A stretch of DNA of 64,000 bases from Tissierella simiarum (lineage in GTDB: Bacteria; Bacillota; Clostridia; Tissierellales; Tissierellaceae), in the NCBI RefSeq assembly GCF_018917865.1, contig NZ_JAHLPM010000014.1:1-64000 (forward strand). Reading direction: 5' to 3'. Shown here one piece after another: positions 54,057-64,000 of this stretch. The translations under genes were made by a program, and so were the position numbers. Position 1 is the stretch's first letter. Each line of letters starts with the position of its first letter. Below the pieces are notes generated by a model. The model was not told the origin of the DNA, made no database searches, and worked only from the letters and a program-made list of their open reading frames with translations.

Positions 54057-55112
54057 ATGGAAAATATAAAAGATTTATCTAAGCTATTTGAAGGAATACC
54101 ATATGCAAAATTAGGATTTGCTCCAACGCCTCTTTATAAAGCAAAACGAGCTTCGGAAGAATTAGGAGTAGAAATTTATTTTAAGAGAGATGATTTAACA
54201 GGACCAAGTGTATTTGGTGGAAATAAAATAAGAAAACTAGAATTTTTAATGGGGGACGCTTTAGAGAAGAAAGCGACTCATGTAATTACTCATGGTGCAA
54301 CTCAGTCAAATCATGCTATGCAAACTGCTACAGCAGCCAATATATTAGGATTAAAACCTATATTATATCTCGTGGCTTTGGTTGAACCAGATGAATCAGA
54401 TTTAAAGAGTAATTTATTTTTAAATAAAATCCTTGGTGCAGAAACCAATATTATAAGTTTAACCGGTAATATGACAGAAGAAGATGGAAATAAAATTGGC
54501 GATGAAATGGCAGAAAAGAGAAAGGCAGAGTTGGAAAAGGAAGGTTATTTTGCTTATGATGTGCCTATAGGCGGCTCTACGTCTATAGGAGCTTTGGGAT
54601 TGGTTAAAGCACTTATGGAATTACCAGCTCAAATGGAAGAACAAGAAATAGATAAATTTGATTATATATTCTTATCTACAGGAAGCGGTGGAACTATGGC
54701 AGGAATCCTTGCAGGTAGGGAAATTCTTAATTGGGAGTCAAAAATAGTGGGCATTACTGCCAGCCCTAAAGGAGAAAAATATAAAGATAAAGTGGTATCT
54801 TTAACAAATGATGCTTTAAAATTATTAAAACAAGATTTATCTGTGACAAGAGATGATTTTATAATAGACAATGATTATATTGGAGAAGGATATGAAATTC
54901 CTACAGAAGAAGCTTCCAATGCTATTAAATATTTTGCAAGAAAAGAAGGAATACTATTTGATCCAGTATATACAGGAAAAGCAGTGGCTGGATTATTAAA
55001 TTATATTGAAAAAGGATTAGTACCAAAGGGAAGTAAAGTATTGTATTATCATACTGGTGGAGGTACAGGATTATTTGCAGAAAAAGAAATAGTTGGAAAC
55101 TTAATTGACTAG
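54057..55112 (+). CDS. dcyD: D-cysteine desulfhydrase / ACC-deaminase-like PLP enzyme
   Basis: A 351-residue fold-II PLP enzyme. LGFAPTPLYKAKRASEELG, RDDLTGPSVFGGNKIRKLEF (the Lys in GGNKIRK binds PLP), THGATQSNHAMQTATAA, STGSGGTMAG. It probably turns D-cysteine (or related) to pyruvate, H2S and ammonia. Followed 13 bases later by a nucleoside hydrolase. Confidence 0.85.
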   Translation: MENIKDLSKLFEGIPYAKLGFAPTPLYKAKRASEELGVEIYFKRDDLTGPSVFGGNKIRKLEFLMGDALEKKATHVITHGATQSNHAMQTATAANILGLKPILYLVALVEPDESDLKSNLFLNKILGAETNIISLTGNMTEEDGNKIGDEMAEKRKAELEKEGYFAYDVPIGGSTSIGALGLVKALMELPAQMEEQEIDKFDYIFLSTGSGGTMAGILAGREILNWESKIVGITASPKGEKYKDKVVSLTNDALKLLKQDLSVTRDDFIIDNDYIGEGYEIPTEEASNAIKYFARKEGILFDPVYTGKAVAGLLNYIEKGLVPKGSKVLYYHTGGGTGLFAEKEIVGNLID

Positions 55113-55125
55113 TAGGAGGTTGAAA

Positions 55126-56043
55126 ATGGAAAGACCAGTAATAATTGATTGCGATACGGGGACAGATGACGCTATAGCCCTTTTGTGTGCCCATAGATGT
55201 AAGGATTTAAATGTAGTAGCTATAACTACCGTAGCAGGAAACACTTATTTAGAAAACACTAGTCAAAATACTTTGAATTTAGTAGACTATATTGACTGGG
55301 ATGTACCTGTAGCAATAGGAGAAAGTAAACCTTTAATGAGAAAATTAGTTACAGCTGATTGCCATGGTACTAAAGGTTTTGGAGATGTAGTTTTAGAAAA
55401 GTCTAATAGAGAATTCCATCCAATGGATGCTTGTACCCTTATTTATGAAATGGCTAAAAAGTATGAAGGACAATTGGAAATAGTAACTATAGGACCTATG
55501 ACCAATATGGCTATGTGTCTACTTAGGTATCCAGATATAAAACCTTTAATAAAAAGAATAACTTTCATGGGAGGAGCCATGATAGGAGGCAATACTACCT
55601 TAGCCGCAGAATTCAATATATATGCAGACCCAGAGGCAGCTAAGATAGTTTTTGAATCAGAAATACCTTTAACTATGGTAGGCTTAGATGTGACACAAAA
55701 AGCAGTACTTTCTCCAGAAGATAGGGAGTATTTTAATATGTTAGATAATCCTCATGCAAAATTAACAGTTAAATTATTGGATTATATGTTTAAAAGAGCA
55801 GACTTATTTGGTCAAGAGGATGCAGTAATGCATGATGGATTAGCAGTAGCTTCTTTGGTATTGCCAGACCTTTTAAAGACTGAAAAATATTATGTAACAG
55901 TAGAAACAAAAGGCCATTATACTACAGGACAAACGGTAGTAGACTACTACAATTCAACTAAAAAGGAAGAGAATATAGATATAGCAGTAGACTTAGATGT
56001 CGATATGTTTAAAGAATGGGTTAGACAATTAATAGGGTACTAA
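55126..56043 (+). CDS. Inosine-uridine-type nucleoside hydrolase
   Basis: A 305-residue protein with the calcium-binding motif IIDCDTGTDDAIAL and TIGPMTNMAMCL, TFMGGAM, EFNIYADPEAA, and HDGLAVASL. It frees bases from ribonucleosides. ATG 55126 follows TAGGAGGTTGAAA. Terminator follows. Confidence 0.9.
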   Translation: MERPVIIDCDTGTDDAIALLCAHRCKDLNVVAITTVAGNTYLENTSQNTLNLVDYIDWDVPVAIGESKPLMRKLVTADCHGTKGFGDVVLEKSNREFHPMDACTLIYEMAKKYEGQLEIVTIGPMTNMAMCLLRYPDIKPLIKRITFMGGAMIGGNTTLAAEFNIYADPEAAKIVFESEIPLTMVGLDVTQKAVLSPEDREYFNMLDNPHAKLTVKLLDYMFKRADLFGQEDAVMHDGLAVASLVLPDLLKTEKYYVTVETKGHYTTGQTVVDYYNSTKKEENIDIAVDLDVDMFKEWVRQLIGY

Positions 56044-56075
56044 AAGAGGATATTAATATCTATAATATAAAGATA

Positions 56076-56127
56076 TAATGAAATTACCACCATGTTAATT
56101 TTAAATAATATGGTGGTAATTTCATTA
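56076..56127 (+). terminator. Terminator, usable both ways
   Basis: Perfect 18-bp stem (56076-56093 with 56110-56127). Confidence 0.75.
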
Positions 56128-56221
56128 TTAAACTCAATATATAGTAGTTTATTGTAAATTTATTCTAGTGTAATATAATATAATTATATAAATTATTTAA
56201 TAAACAGTTGAGAGGTATATT

Positions 56222-57922
56222 ATGATTAAAATAGGAATTGATTTAGGAACAACTAATAGTTTAGTATCGTATTGGACAGAAGATGGACCGGTTATTATTC
56301 CAAATTCTCTAGGAGAGCATTTGACGCCTTCTGTAATAAGCATAGATGATAATGGTGAAGTACTTATTGGTAAAATTGCAAAGGAAAGGCAGGTAGTTCA
56401 TCCAGAATTAAGTGCTTCTGTATTTAAGAGAAATATGGGAACTAAAAAAGTTTATAAACTTGGAGATAAAGAGTTTTTACCAGAGGAGCTATCTGCCCTT
56501 ATATTAAAAGCATTAAAAGAAGACTCAGAACATTTTTTAGGGATACCCGTTACAGAAGCTGTAATAAGTGTGCCAGCATATTTTAGTGATGTCCAAAGAA
56601 AAGCTACTAAAAGAGCAGGTGAGCTGGCAGGTTTAAAAGTAGATAGATTAGTTACTGAACCAACAGCAGCAGCTTTGGCTTATGGTTTACATAATACAAA
56701 TTCAGAAACTAAATTTTTAGTATTTGATTTAGGCGGTGGTACTTTTGATGTTTCCATTCTAGAGTTTTTTGACAATATTATGGAAGTTCGGGCTGTTGCA
56801 GGGGATAATTATTTAGGTGGAGAAGATTTTACTGAAGCATTGGAAACTTTGTTTTTAAAACACCATAATTTGAATCGGAAGGATTTAGACGATAAGACTT
56901 ACTCTCTATTAAGAAAGGAAGTAGAGGCAGCTAAGAGAGCTTTATCTGAAAATAAAGTGGTTACCATCAATTGCCCTATTAATGGAGAAGAATTATCCTA
57001 TGATATAAGTATAGAAAATTATGAGAGGGCTGTAAAAGGTCTATTAAATAGATTAAGAGAACCAGTGGAAAGAGCATTAAGTGATGCTTCTTTAAAGATT
57101 TCAGACATAGAATCTATATTATTAGTAGGTGGAGCTACTAAATTACCTTTAATTAGACAGTTCGTAAGTAAGTTATTTGGAAAATTAGCTTATATAAATA
57201 TTAATCCTGATGAGGTAGTTGGTCGTGGAGCAGCTGTACAAGCTGCTTTAAAGGGGAAAGATTCTGCTTTTAAAGAGATTATACTTACAGATGTTTGTCC
57301 TTATACTCTTGGAACGACTATTTCTGTAAAAAAATCTTACGGATACTATGAATCTGGTCACTTTCTTCCAATTATTGAGAGAAATACTACAATACCTGTC
57401 AGTAAAGTTGAACGTTTGTATACAATATACGATAATCAGAAAACAATTAATGTGGAAATATTACAAGGAGAATCTCGTTTGTCCAAGGATAATATATATC
57501 TTGGAGAATTGAATATACCAGTTCCATTAGGTAAGGCAGGAGAAGAGGCTGTTGATATTAGATATACTTATGATATTAATGGCATATTAGAGGTTGAAGT
57601 AACAGCAGTATCTACTGGTACAAAACGTAGTATCATTATTGAAAAGAATCCCGGGTATATGAGTAAGGAGGAAATTGTAAATAGAATGGAAAGTTTATCT
57701 CATCTAAAGATTCATCCTCGTGAAAATCATGAGAATAAGCTGACCATAACAAGAGGAGAAAGGCTTTTCGAGGAAAATTTAGGTCCCATTAGACAAGAAA
57801 TAAGCAGACTTTTAAGTGAGTTTGAAGATGTACTTGAAAGACAGGACTTAAAAGAGATACAAGAATTTAGAAATAGGGTTAATGAAATATTTGATACTAT
57901 TGATAACAAGGGGGACTTTTAA
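56222..57922 (+). CDS. hscC: HscC-type Hsp70 chaperone
   Basis: A 566-residue Hsp70. ATPase motifs GIDLGTTNSLVSYW, VISVPAYFSDVQRKAT, EPTAAALAYGL, FDLGGGTFDVSIL, LVGGATKLPL; the substrate domain is short and there is no DnaK lid tail. LTDVCPYTLGTT and FKRNMGT resemble HscC more than DnaK. It is directly followed (no gap) by a J-like/TPR gene, as hscC is associated with J-like proteins in enterobacteria. Confidence 0.9.
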   Translation: MIKIGIDLGTTNSLVSYWTEDGPVIIPNSLGEHLTPSVISIDDNGEVLIGKIAKERQVVHPELSASVFKRNMGTKKVYKLGDKEFLPEELSALILKALKEDSEHFLGIPVTEAVISVPAYFSDVQRKATKRAGELAGLKVDRLVTEPTAAALAYGLHNTNSETKFLVFDLGGGTFDVSILEFFDNIMEVRAVAGDNYLGGEDFTEALETLFLKHHNLNRKDLDDKTYSLLRKEVEAAKRALSENKVVTINCPINGEELSYDISIENYERAVKGLLNRLREPVERALSDASLKISDIESILLVGGATKLPLIRQFVSKLFGKLAYININPDEVVGRGAAVQAALKGKDSAFKEIILTDVCPYTLGTTISVKKSYGYYESGHFLPIIERNTTIPVSKVERLYTIYDNQKTINVEILQGESRLSKDNIYLGELNIPVPLGKAGEEAVDIRYTYDINGILEVEVTAVSTGTKRSIIIEKNPGYMSKEEIVNRMESLSHLKIHPRENHENKLTITRGERLFEENLGPIRQEISRLLSEFEDVLERQDLKEIQEFRNRVNEIFDTIDNKGDF

Positions 57923-60472
57923 TTGGATTGTTTTGAAATATTAAATATTGATGAAACTAAGGATACGAAGGAAATTCGTAAAGCTTATTCTAAATTATTG
58001 ACACAATATTCACCAGAAACAGATCCAGAAGGTTTTCAACGATTAAGAGAAGCTTATGAAGAAGCTATTTCAAGAGCAAATGAGAGTGAAGAATCTAAAC
58101 AGATATTATCTCCTATAGATGAATTTATGAAGGACTTTGAAGACAATTATAGATCTTTTGATAAAAGGCTTAGTGTTGAGTGTTGGAGAGAACTATTAGA
58201 GAGGGATATTTGTTATAACATAGATACATCAAAGGAAATAAGTGATAGAATACTAGCTTTTATTATGGATAATTATAATTTTCCCTATGAAATATGGAGA
58301 TTATTTGATAGCTACTTTTCTTGGAGCACTAAGAAGGATAGACTATATAATGATTTTCCTACAAACTTCATTGATTTTATAGTATATAAAATTAATACAA
58401 AAAATATATTTCGTTATGAAGAGCTAAAGGAATGTAAAGAAGATAAACAAGATTTATTTATTACAGAATATAATAGAATTTATAGTGCCCTAGATGATTA
58501 CGATCTATATACTGCTAAAGTATCAATTGAAGCTGCGAAGGAAATTTGTCCAAACCATCCAGACTTATTAATACTAATTGCTAGAAACTTAGTAGCTAAA
58601 GGAGGACTTAAAGAAGGAGAAAGATTATTTACAGATATAATAAACAATAATAAAGATGATTTAGATGCCTACTTCTATAGAGGAGATCTATACTTTAGAG
58701 TGGGGAAAATAGAAGAGGCTTACGATGATTATAAAATGGCATTAGATATAAAACCAGATTCTCAGGGGATTCTATATGCACTAGGAAAAACATGTATTAT
58801 TTTAGAGAAATATGAGGAAGCAATAAAGTTATTTGAAAAGTTACAGGAATATACTCCATATAATTCAGATATTAGGATAATTTTAAATTCTGCTTATAAT
58901 TTTTATATAGACAAGCTATTAGAGTATATGGAACAGAACTCTATGGATAAGCAGTTAAAGTACAAGTTAGCAGAAGCTTATTTTAAAACCTCTAGAACAG
59001 AAGATAGTTATAATATATTAAATGGGCTAATGCAAGACAATGATTTTACTAGTGAAATGTATTGTTTATTCTGTCAAGTGCTAATAACATTGAACAATAA
59101 GGAGTTAGCTTATACTACTGTTTGTAAAGCATTGGACTTATTTGATGAAGATCATAAATTAAACTTCCTTAAGGCTGACCTTTTAGAGGAATTTGGAAAA
59201 TATGAAGAAGCTCTTTTACAATATGATAAAATTATAAGTTTTAATAAAGACGATTCTACAGCGTATAACAATAAAGCATATCTTCTTAATATCTTAGGCA
59301 GATATAATGAAGCCTTAGAATGTGCTAATATGGCGATAGAGATAGATCCTAATATAGCTCATGGATATAAAAATAAGGCAATGGCTCTTTTAGAATTAGA
59401 ATTTTATGAGGATTGTTTAAATGCTTGTGAACAAGCTTTAAATATTTTCCCTTATTTAACAGAAGTTTATGTAATAAAGATGAGAGCCTTTATTGATATC
59501 AACTTATATGATGAAGCTTTAAGAGTTTACAATACTGCAAGTGATTTTGGGCTTACAGATAGTAAATTATACTATGAAAAGGCTAGGGTCTTAAGAATGT
59601 TGGAAAGATTTGAAGAGTCTATTAACTTCTGTGATCTTGCTATAGAATTAGATGAAAATAATGTAGATTGCTATTATTCTAAAGGACTTTGCTATTATTT
59701 TAAAGAAGATTATGATGAGGCTATAGAATGTTTCAATATTGCAATAGACCATGATATCAATCATGGAGGTGCTTACTATTACAAGGTTAATAGCTTAATG
59801 CATTTATCGCGAGAAGAAGAAGCTTTAGATATATTGGATGAAGTATTTAATTCTGATGTTCCACACCTTGACAGTTTCTATAATTTAAAGGGATCAATAA
59901 TGAGATATTTGGAAAATTATGAGGAGGCGGTTATTCAATATAGGAAGGCTATTAGTTATGATCCAAATATAGCAAAGTATTATTATTTATTAGGATATTC
60001 CTTAAATGAATTGGAAAGGTTTGACGAAGCTATTGAACCACTAGAGAAAGCTATTGAGTTAGATTCAAATGAAATAGATTGGCATGTAGATATAAGTCAT
60101 TCTCTATATAAAATTGATGAGTTTGAAAGATGTATAGAATATTGTAATAGAGCAATAGAAATTGATGAGGAATATGATATCCCTCATCAGAATAAAGGCT
60201 GGGCATATTATAGATTAGGGAAGATAGATGAGGCAGAAGAGGCATGTAGCATTGCCCTAAAGCTAAATGGTAACAATTATAATGCACTGTTATTAAAACT
60301 TAGGATTTTACAAGATAAGAGCTTATATGAAGATGCACTTATAATGTGCCATAGGTTATTAGAAATCAATAAAAATGATGAAGAAGTAAAGGAAGTCAAA
60401 GAGGAAATTCTTAAACAAATTAGAACTGATAAAAAGGAAAAGAAGGGATTATTTAAATCTTTATTTAAATAA
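57923..60472 (+). CDS. Degenerate J-domain protein with long TPR array
   Basis: An 849-residue protein. Residues 1-50 are a J-like domain (MDCFEILNIDETKDTKEIRK ... LREAYEEAI) but the HPD motif is SPE (in YSPETDPEGF), so it should not stimulate Hsp70 in the normal way. From about residue 190 to the end are many TPR repeats, e.g. AYYNKAYLL/GRYNEALECANMAIEIDPN types. TTG start immediately after hscC. The DjlC/YbeV partners of HscC have similar J-like domains; the TPR array is probably the client-binding part. Confidence 0.8.
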   Translation: MDCFEILNIDETKDTKEIRKAYSKLLTQYSPETDPEGFQRLREAYEEAISRANESEESKQILSPIDEFMKDFEDNYRSFDKRLSVECWRELLERDICYNIDTSKEISDRILAFIMDNYNFPYEIWRLFDSYFSWSTKKDRLYNDFPTNFIDFIVYKINTKNIFRYEELKECKEDKQDLFITEYNRIYSALDDYDLYTAKVSIEAAKEICPNHPDLLILIARNLVAKGGLKEGERLFTDIINNNKDDLDAYFYRGDLYFRVGKIEEAYDDYKMALDIKPDSQGILYALGKTCIILEKYEEAIKLFEKLQEYTPYNSDIRIILNSAYNFYIDKLLEYMEQNSMDKQLKYKLAEAYFKTSRTEDSYNILNGLMQDNDFTSEMYCLFCQVLITLNNKELAYTTVCKALDLFDEDHKLNFLKADLLEEFGKYEEALLQYDKIISFNKDDSTAYNNKAYLLNILGRYNEALECANMAIEIDPNIAHGYKNKAMALLELEFYEDCLNACEQALNIFPYLTEVYVIKMRAFIDINLYDEALRVYNTASDFGLTDSKLYYEKARVLRMLERFEESINFCDLAIELDENNVDCYYSKGLCYYFKEDYDEAIECFNIAIDHDINHGGAYYYKVNSLMHLSREEEALDILDEVFNSDVPHLDSFYNLKGSIMRYLENYEEAVIQYRKAISYDPNIAKYYYLLGYSLNELERFDEAIEPLEKAIELDSNEIDWHVDISHSLYKIDEFERCIEYCNRAIEIDEEYDIPHQNKGWAYYRLGKIDEAEEACSIALKLNGNNYNALLLKLRILQDKSLYEDALIMCHRLLEINKNDEEVKEVKEEILKQIRTDKKEKKGLFKSLFK

Positions 60473-60667
60473 TAATAGAATATAAAAGATGAGGCGGAAG
60501 TTAAAAGTTAAGTTGTGAGTCTAGCTTTTGATTTCTGTCTTTATTCTTTTTTCGTTGTATAATTCATACATAGTATAAAAAACAACATTATATTACGAAA
60601 TCTCATTTTGTTTTCTACATCTTCATAGTAATATATAGTTATATCGAAGAAGGGATGTGGAAGATTT

Positions 60668-62083
60668 ATGGAAAACGTTACCAAAGTAAAAAAACCTTCT
60701 TTACTCTTAGCATTAGTGCCTTTTATTTGCTTAATATGTTTTATGCTTTTGGGTGTCCTAGTACTGAATGCAGAACCACAGATAGCACTTATTTTAACTA
60801 GTGTTATTACAGCACTCATAGGAAAATATTTAGGATACTCTTGGGGAGATATGGAACAAGCAATGATTGATTCTAATGCAATGGTTATGCAAGCAAACTT
60901 TATTATAATGATAGTTGGCTGTTTAATCGGAGTATGGATGGCAGGAGGGATAGTACCAGGGATGATTTTCTATGGTCTAAGACTATTTACTCCAAGTATG
61001 TTTCTATTTTTATTACCCATGGTTTGCTCAATAGTTTCAGTATCTACAGGTAGTGCATGGAGTACTGCAGGGACTATGGGGATTGCAGCTATGGGAATAG
61101 GTGCGGGGCTAGGAATACCACCAGCAATAACAGCAGGTGCAGTAGTGACAGGTTCTTCTTTCGGAGATAAACTTTCTCCATTATCAGACAGTACTAATTT
61201 AGCGGCAGGAATAGCAGGGGTAAATGTATTTGATCATGTAAGACATATGTTATATACAACTGTGCCTAGTTATATTATATCTATAATAATATTTGGAATT
61301 ATAGGTTTAGGATATAAGGGGACCGTAGTAGATACTGGTCAGATAAATGGAATATTGTCAGCAATAGATGCAAATTTTAATATTTCTCCTTTAATATTTA
61401 TCGCACCCTTATCAGTAATTTTAATGATAGCCTTTAAAGTTCCAGCGGTGCCAGGAATGGTTGGTGGAACAATGGTTGGACTAGTATTTGCACTTTCCCA
61501 AGGGTATCATTTAAAGGAAATACTACCTTTTATGTTTCATGGGTTTGAAATAGCTACAGGAAATGAAATGGTAGATATGCTTTTGAATAGAGGTGGTATG
61601 CTTCAAATGATGGAAACCATTTCTTTAGTGATCTGTGCCCTAGCTTTTGGAGGAATAGTTAAGAAAATAGGATGTCTTGACACTATTATTAAAGTAATAC
61701 TTAGATATTGTCAGAGTAGAGGTTCAATAATATTTGCAAATGTTGCAACTTGTATTGCTATGAATTTTTTAGCTGCTGACCAATACATGGCAATAGTGAT
61801 TCCTGGGCAAATGTACAAACCAATATATGAAAAGTTAAATTTGCATCCAAAGAACTTATCGAGAACTTTAGAAGATGCAGGTACCTTGACTTCAGGACTT
61901 GTACCATGGTCTACCTGTGGAGCAGTATATTTAACAACTCTGGGAGTTAGTGCTTTTCAATATGGTAGGTATCACTTTCTTGGACTAATAAATCCAATCG
62001 TAGCAATAATATATGGATTTACTGGATTTGCTTTGGCTGGATTAGATGAAAGTAAGCCAATTAAAAATAGTATAAACGAATAA
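60668..62083 (+). CDS. nhaC: Na+/H+ antiporter, NhaC family
   Basis: A 471-residue membrane protein with about 11 helices. VSTGSAWSTAGTMGIA, GAVVTGSSFGDKLSPLSDSTNLAAG and AGTLTSGLVPWSTCGAVY are NhaC signatures. It expels sodium or swaps related ions. GAAGGGATG before the ATG. Confidence 0.9.
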   Translation: MENVTKVKKPSLLLALVPFICLICFMLLGVLVLNAEPQIALILTSVITALIGKYLGYSWGDMEQAMIDSNAMVMQANFIIMIVGCLIGVWMAGGIVPGMIFYGLRLFTPSMFLFLLPMVCSIVSVSTGSAWSTAGTMGIAAMGIGAGLGIPPAITAGAVVTGSSFGDKLSPLSDSTNLAAGIAGVNVFDHVRHMLYTTVPSYIISIIIFGIIGLGYKGTVVDTGQINGILSAIDANFNISPLIFIAPLSVILMIAFKVPAVPGMVGGTMVGLVFALSQGYHLKEILPFMFHGFEIATGNEMVDMLLNRGGMLQMMETISLVICALAFGGIVKKIGCLDTIIKVILRYCQSRGSIIFANVATCIAMNFLAADQYMAIVIPGQMYKPIYEKLNLHPKNLSRTLEDAGTLTSGLVPWSTCGAVYLTTLGVSAFQYGRYHFLGLINPIVAIIYGFTGFALAGLDESKPIKNSINE

Positions 62084-62350
62084 AAAAGATTCTATATACA
62101 TATTAGTTTTAAGCATTAGCAAAAAGGTTTTAAATTCAATCATAGTAATGGGATTTTATTTCTATTTAGACAAATAGATGTTAAACTACAACACTATACC
62201 AGTTTAAAGCAACATTGAAAAAATGAATTTTTATAAAAGTATATCTAAATTTTATTAAAATTTTTATAAAAATCCTTAATATTTCCTTAAAATTTTTCAT
62301 ATATCTGATATAATAGTAGATATATGAGAGTATAAGCTAGGAGGGATTTA
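62084..62350. other. Leader region of iorA
   Basis: AT-rich with no gene. TATAAT (62309-62314) without a clear -35; ATATATC/GATATAT arms around it (about 62301-62307 and 62318-62325) form a small inverted repeat. Confidence 0.5.
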
Positions 62351-64000
62351 ATGAAAAAGCTTTTAACAGGTAACGAAGCTATTGCGAGAGGTGCCTATGA
62401 AGCAGGATGTTTAGTTGCCACTGCTTACCCAGGGACACCGAGTACTGAGATCCTTGAAAACGTTTCCAAATACGAAGAGATATACTCAGAGTGGTCCACT
62501 AACGAGAAGGTAGCATTAGAAGTAGGTGCTGGTGCCTCTATAGCTGGTGCTAGATCTTTAGTAACTATGAAACATGTGGGTTTAAATGTAGCTGCTGATC
62601 CTATGTTTACTATTGCATATGAAGGTGTTAACGGTGGACTAATAATAGTAACTGCTGACGAACCAGGTATGCATAGTTCACAAAATGAGCAAGATAATAG
62701 GCTTTATGCTCCTCATGCTAAGGTAGCAATGGTAGAGCCATCAGATAGCCAAGAATGTAAGGATTTTGTAAAACACGCTTTTGAAATTAGTGAAACTTTT
62801 GATACTCCAGTAATATTTAGGGTGACAACTAGGGTTTGTCATAGCAAGGGTATAGTAGAATTAGGTGAAAGGGAAGAAGTAGGGGTTAAAGAGTATACCA
62901 AAGATATAAGAAAGTATATAATGGTTCCCGCTAATTCAAAGGCAAAACATATTGAAATAGAAAATGAAAGAATCCCCAAACTAAGAGAATATTCAAATAC
63001 AACTCCATTAAATAGAATTGAATGGGGAAATAGAAAAATAGGAATTATAACCAATGGCATATCTTATCATCATGCTAAGGAAGTTTTTGGAGATAATGCA
63101 TCTTATTTAAAAATAGGATTTAGTTATCCACTTCCAGATAAACTAATAAAAGAGTTTGCAGGAGGGGTAGAAAGTTTATATATTATTGAAGAAAATGAGC
63201 CTTATATAGAAAACTTTGTAAAGGCTATGGGTATTCCTTGTACTGGTAAGGAAATATTCTCTCTTTGTGGAGAGATTAGTCCAGAAATCATTAGACAAGC
63301 TATGTTAAATGAAGATAAGAAAGAAACTTATTCTTTAGATTTAAAAGTACCATCAAGACCACCAGCTCTATGTGCTGGATGTCCTCATAGAGGTATATTC
63401 TATGCTGTGAGTAAATATAAGAATAAAATCGTAGTAACCAGTGATATAGGCTGTTATACTTTAGGTATGGCACCACCTTTAGGTGTTGGAGATACGGTAA
63501 TATGTATGGGTGCTGGCATTACAGCAGGTATAGGTTTTGATAAGGTTAATACAATGGCTAATAGGGACAAGAAGGTATTTGGGTTTGTTGGAGATTCAAC
63601 CTTCTTTCACTCAGGAATGACTGGTCTTGTTAATGCAGTTTATAATGGCACTAATATGGTAATGGTTATATTGGATAATAGAATTACAGCTATGACAGGA
63701 CATCAGGAAAATCCAGGTACAGGGAAAACGCTATCTGGAGTAGAATCACCGATGGTAGATATAGAAGGACTAGTCAAGGCTATTGGAATAAAAGAAGAAA
63801 ACATTAGAGTGATAGACCCTTACAATATGGAAGAAAACAACAAAGCCGTAAAGGATGCTATAGAAGCTACAGAACCTTTTGTAATAATAACTAAACAACC
63901 TTGTGCTTTAATTAAAGATGTACAAAGAGCCAGAAGAGGATTACATTGTGAAGTAAATCAAGAAACATGTAGAAAGTGCAAAACTTGTTTAAGGATAGGA
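62351..64000 (+). CDS. iorA: Indolepyruvate:ferredoxin oxidoreductase, alpha subunit (3' partial)
   Basis: The frame runs from ATG 62351 (after TAGGAGGGATTTA) to the window edge, 550 codons. Visible: TAYPGTPSTEILE, ADEPGMHSSQNEQDNR, then the CxxC...PHRG region CAGCPHRG, the TPP-binding GDSTFFHSG and VILDNRITAMTG, and the beginning of the ferredoxin-type cluster CRKCKTCLRIG. The protein oxidises aryl pyruvates to aryl-acetyl-CoA with reduced ferredoxin, a step of aromatic amino-acid fermentation. iorB is expected just downstream. Confidence 0.95.
   Translation, partial: MKKLLTGNEAIARGAYEAGCLVATAYPGTPSTEILENVSKYEEIYSEWSTNEKVALEVGAGASIAGARSLVTMKHVGLNVAADPMFTIAYEGVNGGLIIVTADEPGMHSSQNEQDNRLYAPHAKVAMVEPSDSQECKDFVKHAFEISETFDTPVIFRVTTRVCHSKGIVELGEREEVGVKEYTKDIRKYIMVPANSKAKHIEIENERIPKLREYSNTTPLNRIEWGNRKIGIITNGISYHHAKEVFGDNASYLKIGFSYPLPDKLIKEFAGGVESLYIIEENEPYIENFVKAMGIPCTGKEIFSLCGEISPEIIRQAMLNEDKKETYSLDLKVPSRPPALCAGCPHRGIFYAVSKYKNKIVVTSDIGCYTLGMAPPLGVGDTVICMGAGITAGIGFDKVNTMANRDKKVFGFVGDSTFFHSGMTGLVNAVYNGTNMVMVILDNRITAMTGHQENPGTGKTLSGVESPMVDIEGLVKAIGIKEENIRVIDPYNMEENNKAVKDAIEATEPFVIITKQPCALIKDVQRARRGLHCEVNQETCRKCKTCLRIG

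Overview
The window reads as chromosome of a low-GC, anaerobic, amino-acid-fermenting Firmicute of the Clostridia/Tissierellia kind. This is inferred from the AT-rich codon use, the strong AGGAGG-type ribosome binding sites, a T-box leader, oxygen-defence genes typical of anaerobes (FprA flavodiiron protein), selenium-type YedF, indolepyruvate:ferredoxin oxidoreductase, NSS amino-acid transporters and the conserved Firmicute block rpsF-ssb-rpsR ... gdpP-rplI-dnaB. Species cannot be named from the sequence alone.

Layout. 1-3048 is the right end of a prophage: a tail protein ending in a seven-bladed propeller (its start lies left of the window), two small tail-associated proteins, an XhlA-like protein, an amidase endolysin and an LLH holin. 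3049-4020 is non-coding and holds three related terminator hairpins in diverged repeats, a LexA-like site and a 39-bp palindrome. 4021-5110 is an overlapping gene pair: a Panacea (SocA-like) antitoxin-type protein and an unknown 204-residue partner, a candidate toxin-antitoxin module. 5653-7484 are two host membrane-associated genes.

7481-14215 is a GC-richer insert bounded by matching inverted ends. It carries wrecked mobility genes (TnpV at the left, the tail of a TnpX-like serine recombinase at the right) around an intact lantibiotic/bacitracin-type immunity cassette: small HTH protein, response regulator, histidine kinase, then permease, lipoprotein, ATPase, permease, permease. It sits between two convergent host genes.

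14212-16576 (minus strand) is an operon of SHOCT/DUF4097/DUF2089 proteins. 16911-18883 holds yedF, DUF3343, mscS and DUF951. 18882-21051 is an ECF sigma/anti-sigma pair plus a secreted protein; three copies of the same ECF-type promoter, all with an 18-nt spacer, link them. 21268-35029 runs through an aminotransferase, rpsF-ssb-rpsR, an ECF-transporter S component, the mazG-like/DUF2232/gdpP/rplI/dnaB block, fprA, an acetyltransferase, an HD-GYP protein, and dnaD- and dnaC-like genes. 35981-36606 is a minus-strand tRNA cluster (Thr, Asp, Val, Glu) with a tRNA-Thr fragment.

36787-46438 carries niaR, a PTS-IIC/PfoR-like membrane protein, a MarR-AhpD-lipoyl/Lpd redox group, T-box-controlled serS, an M1 peptidase lipoprotein, a D,D-carboxypeptidase and an acetyltransferase. 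46625-50556 has tRNA-Arg, tadA, tRNA-Ser and two tandem NSS transporters. 50694-53615 is cobTUSC (late cobalamin assembly). 53671-56043 holds DUF1622, a D-cysteine desulfhydrase-like gene and a nucleoside hydrolase. 56222-60472 is an HscC-type Hsp70 with a J-like/TPR partner. The window ends with nhaC and the first 550 codons of iorA.
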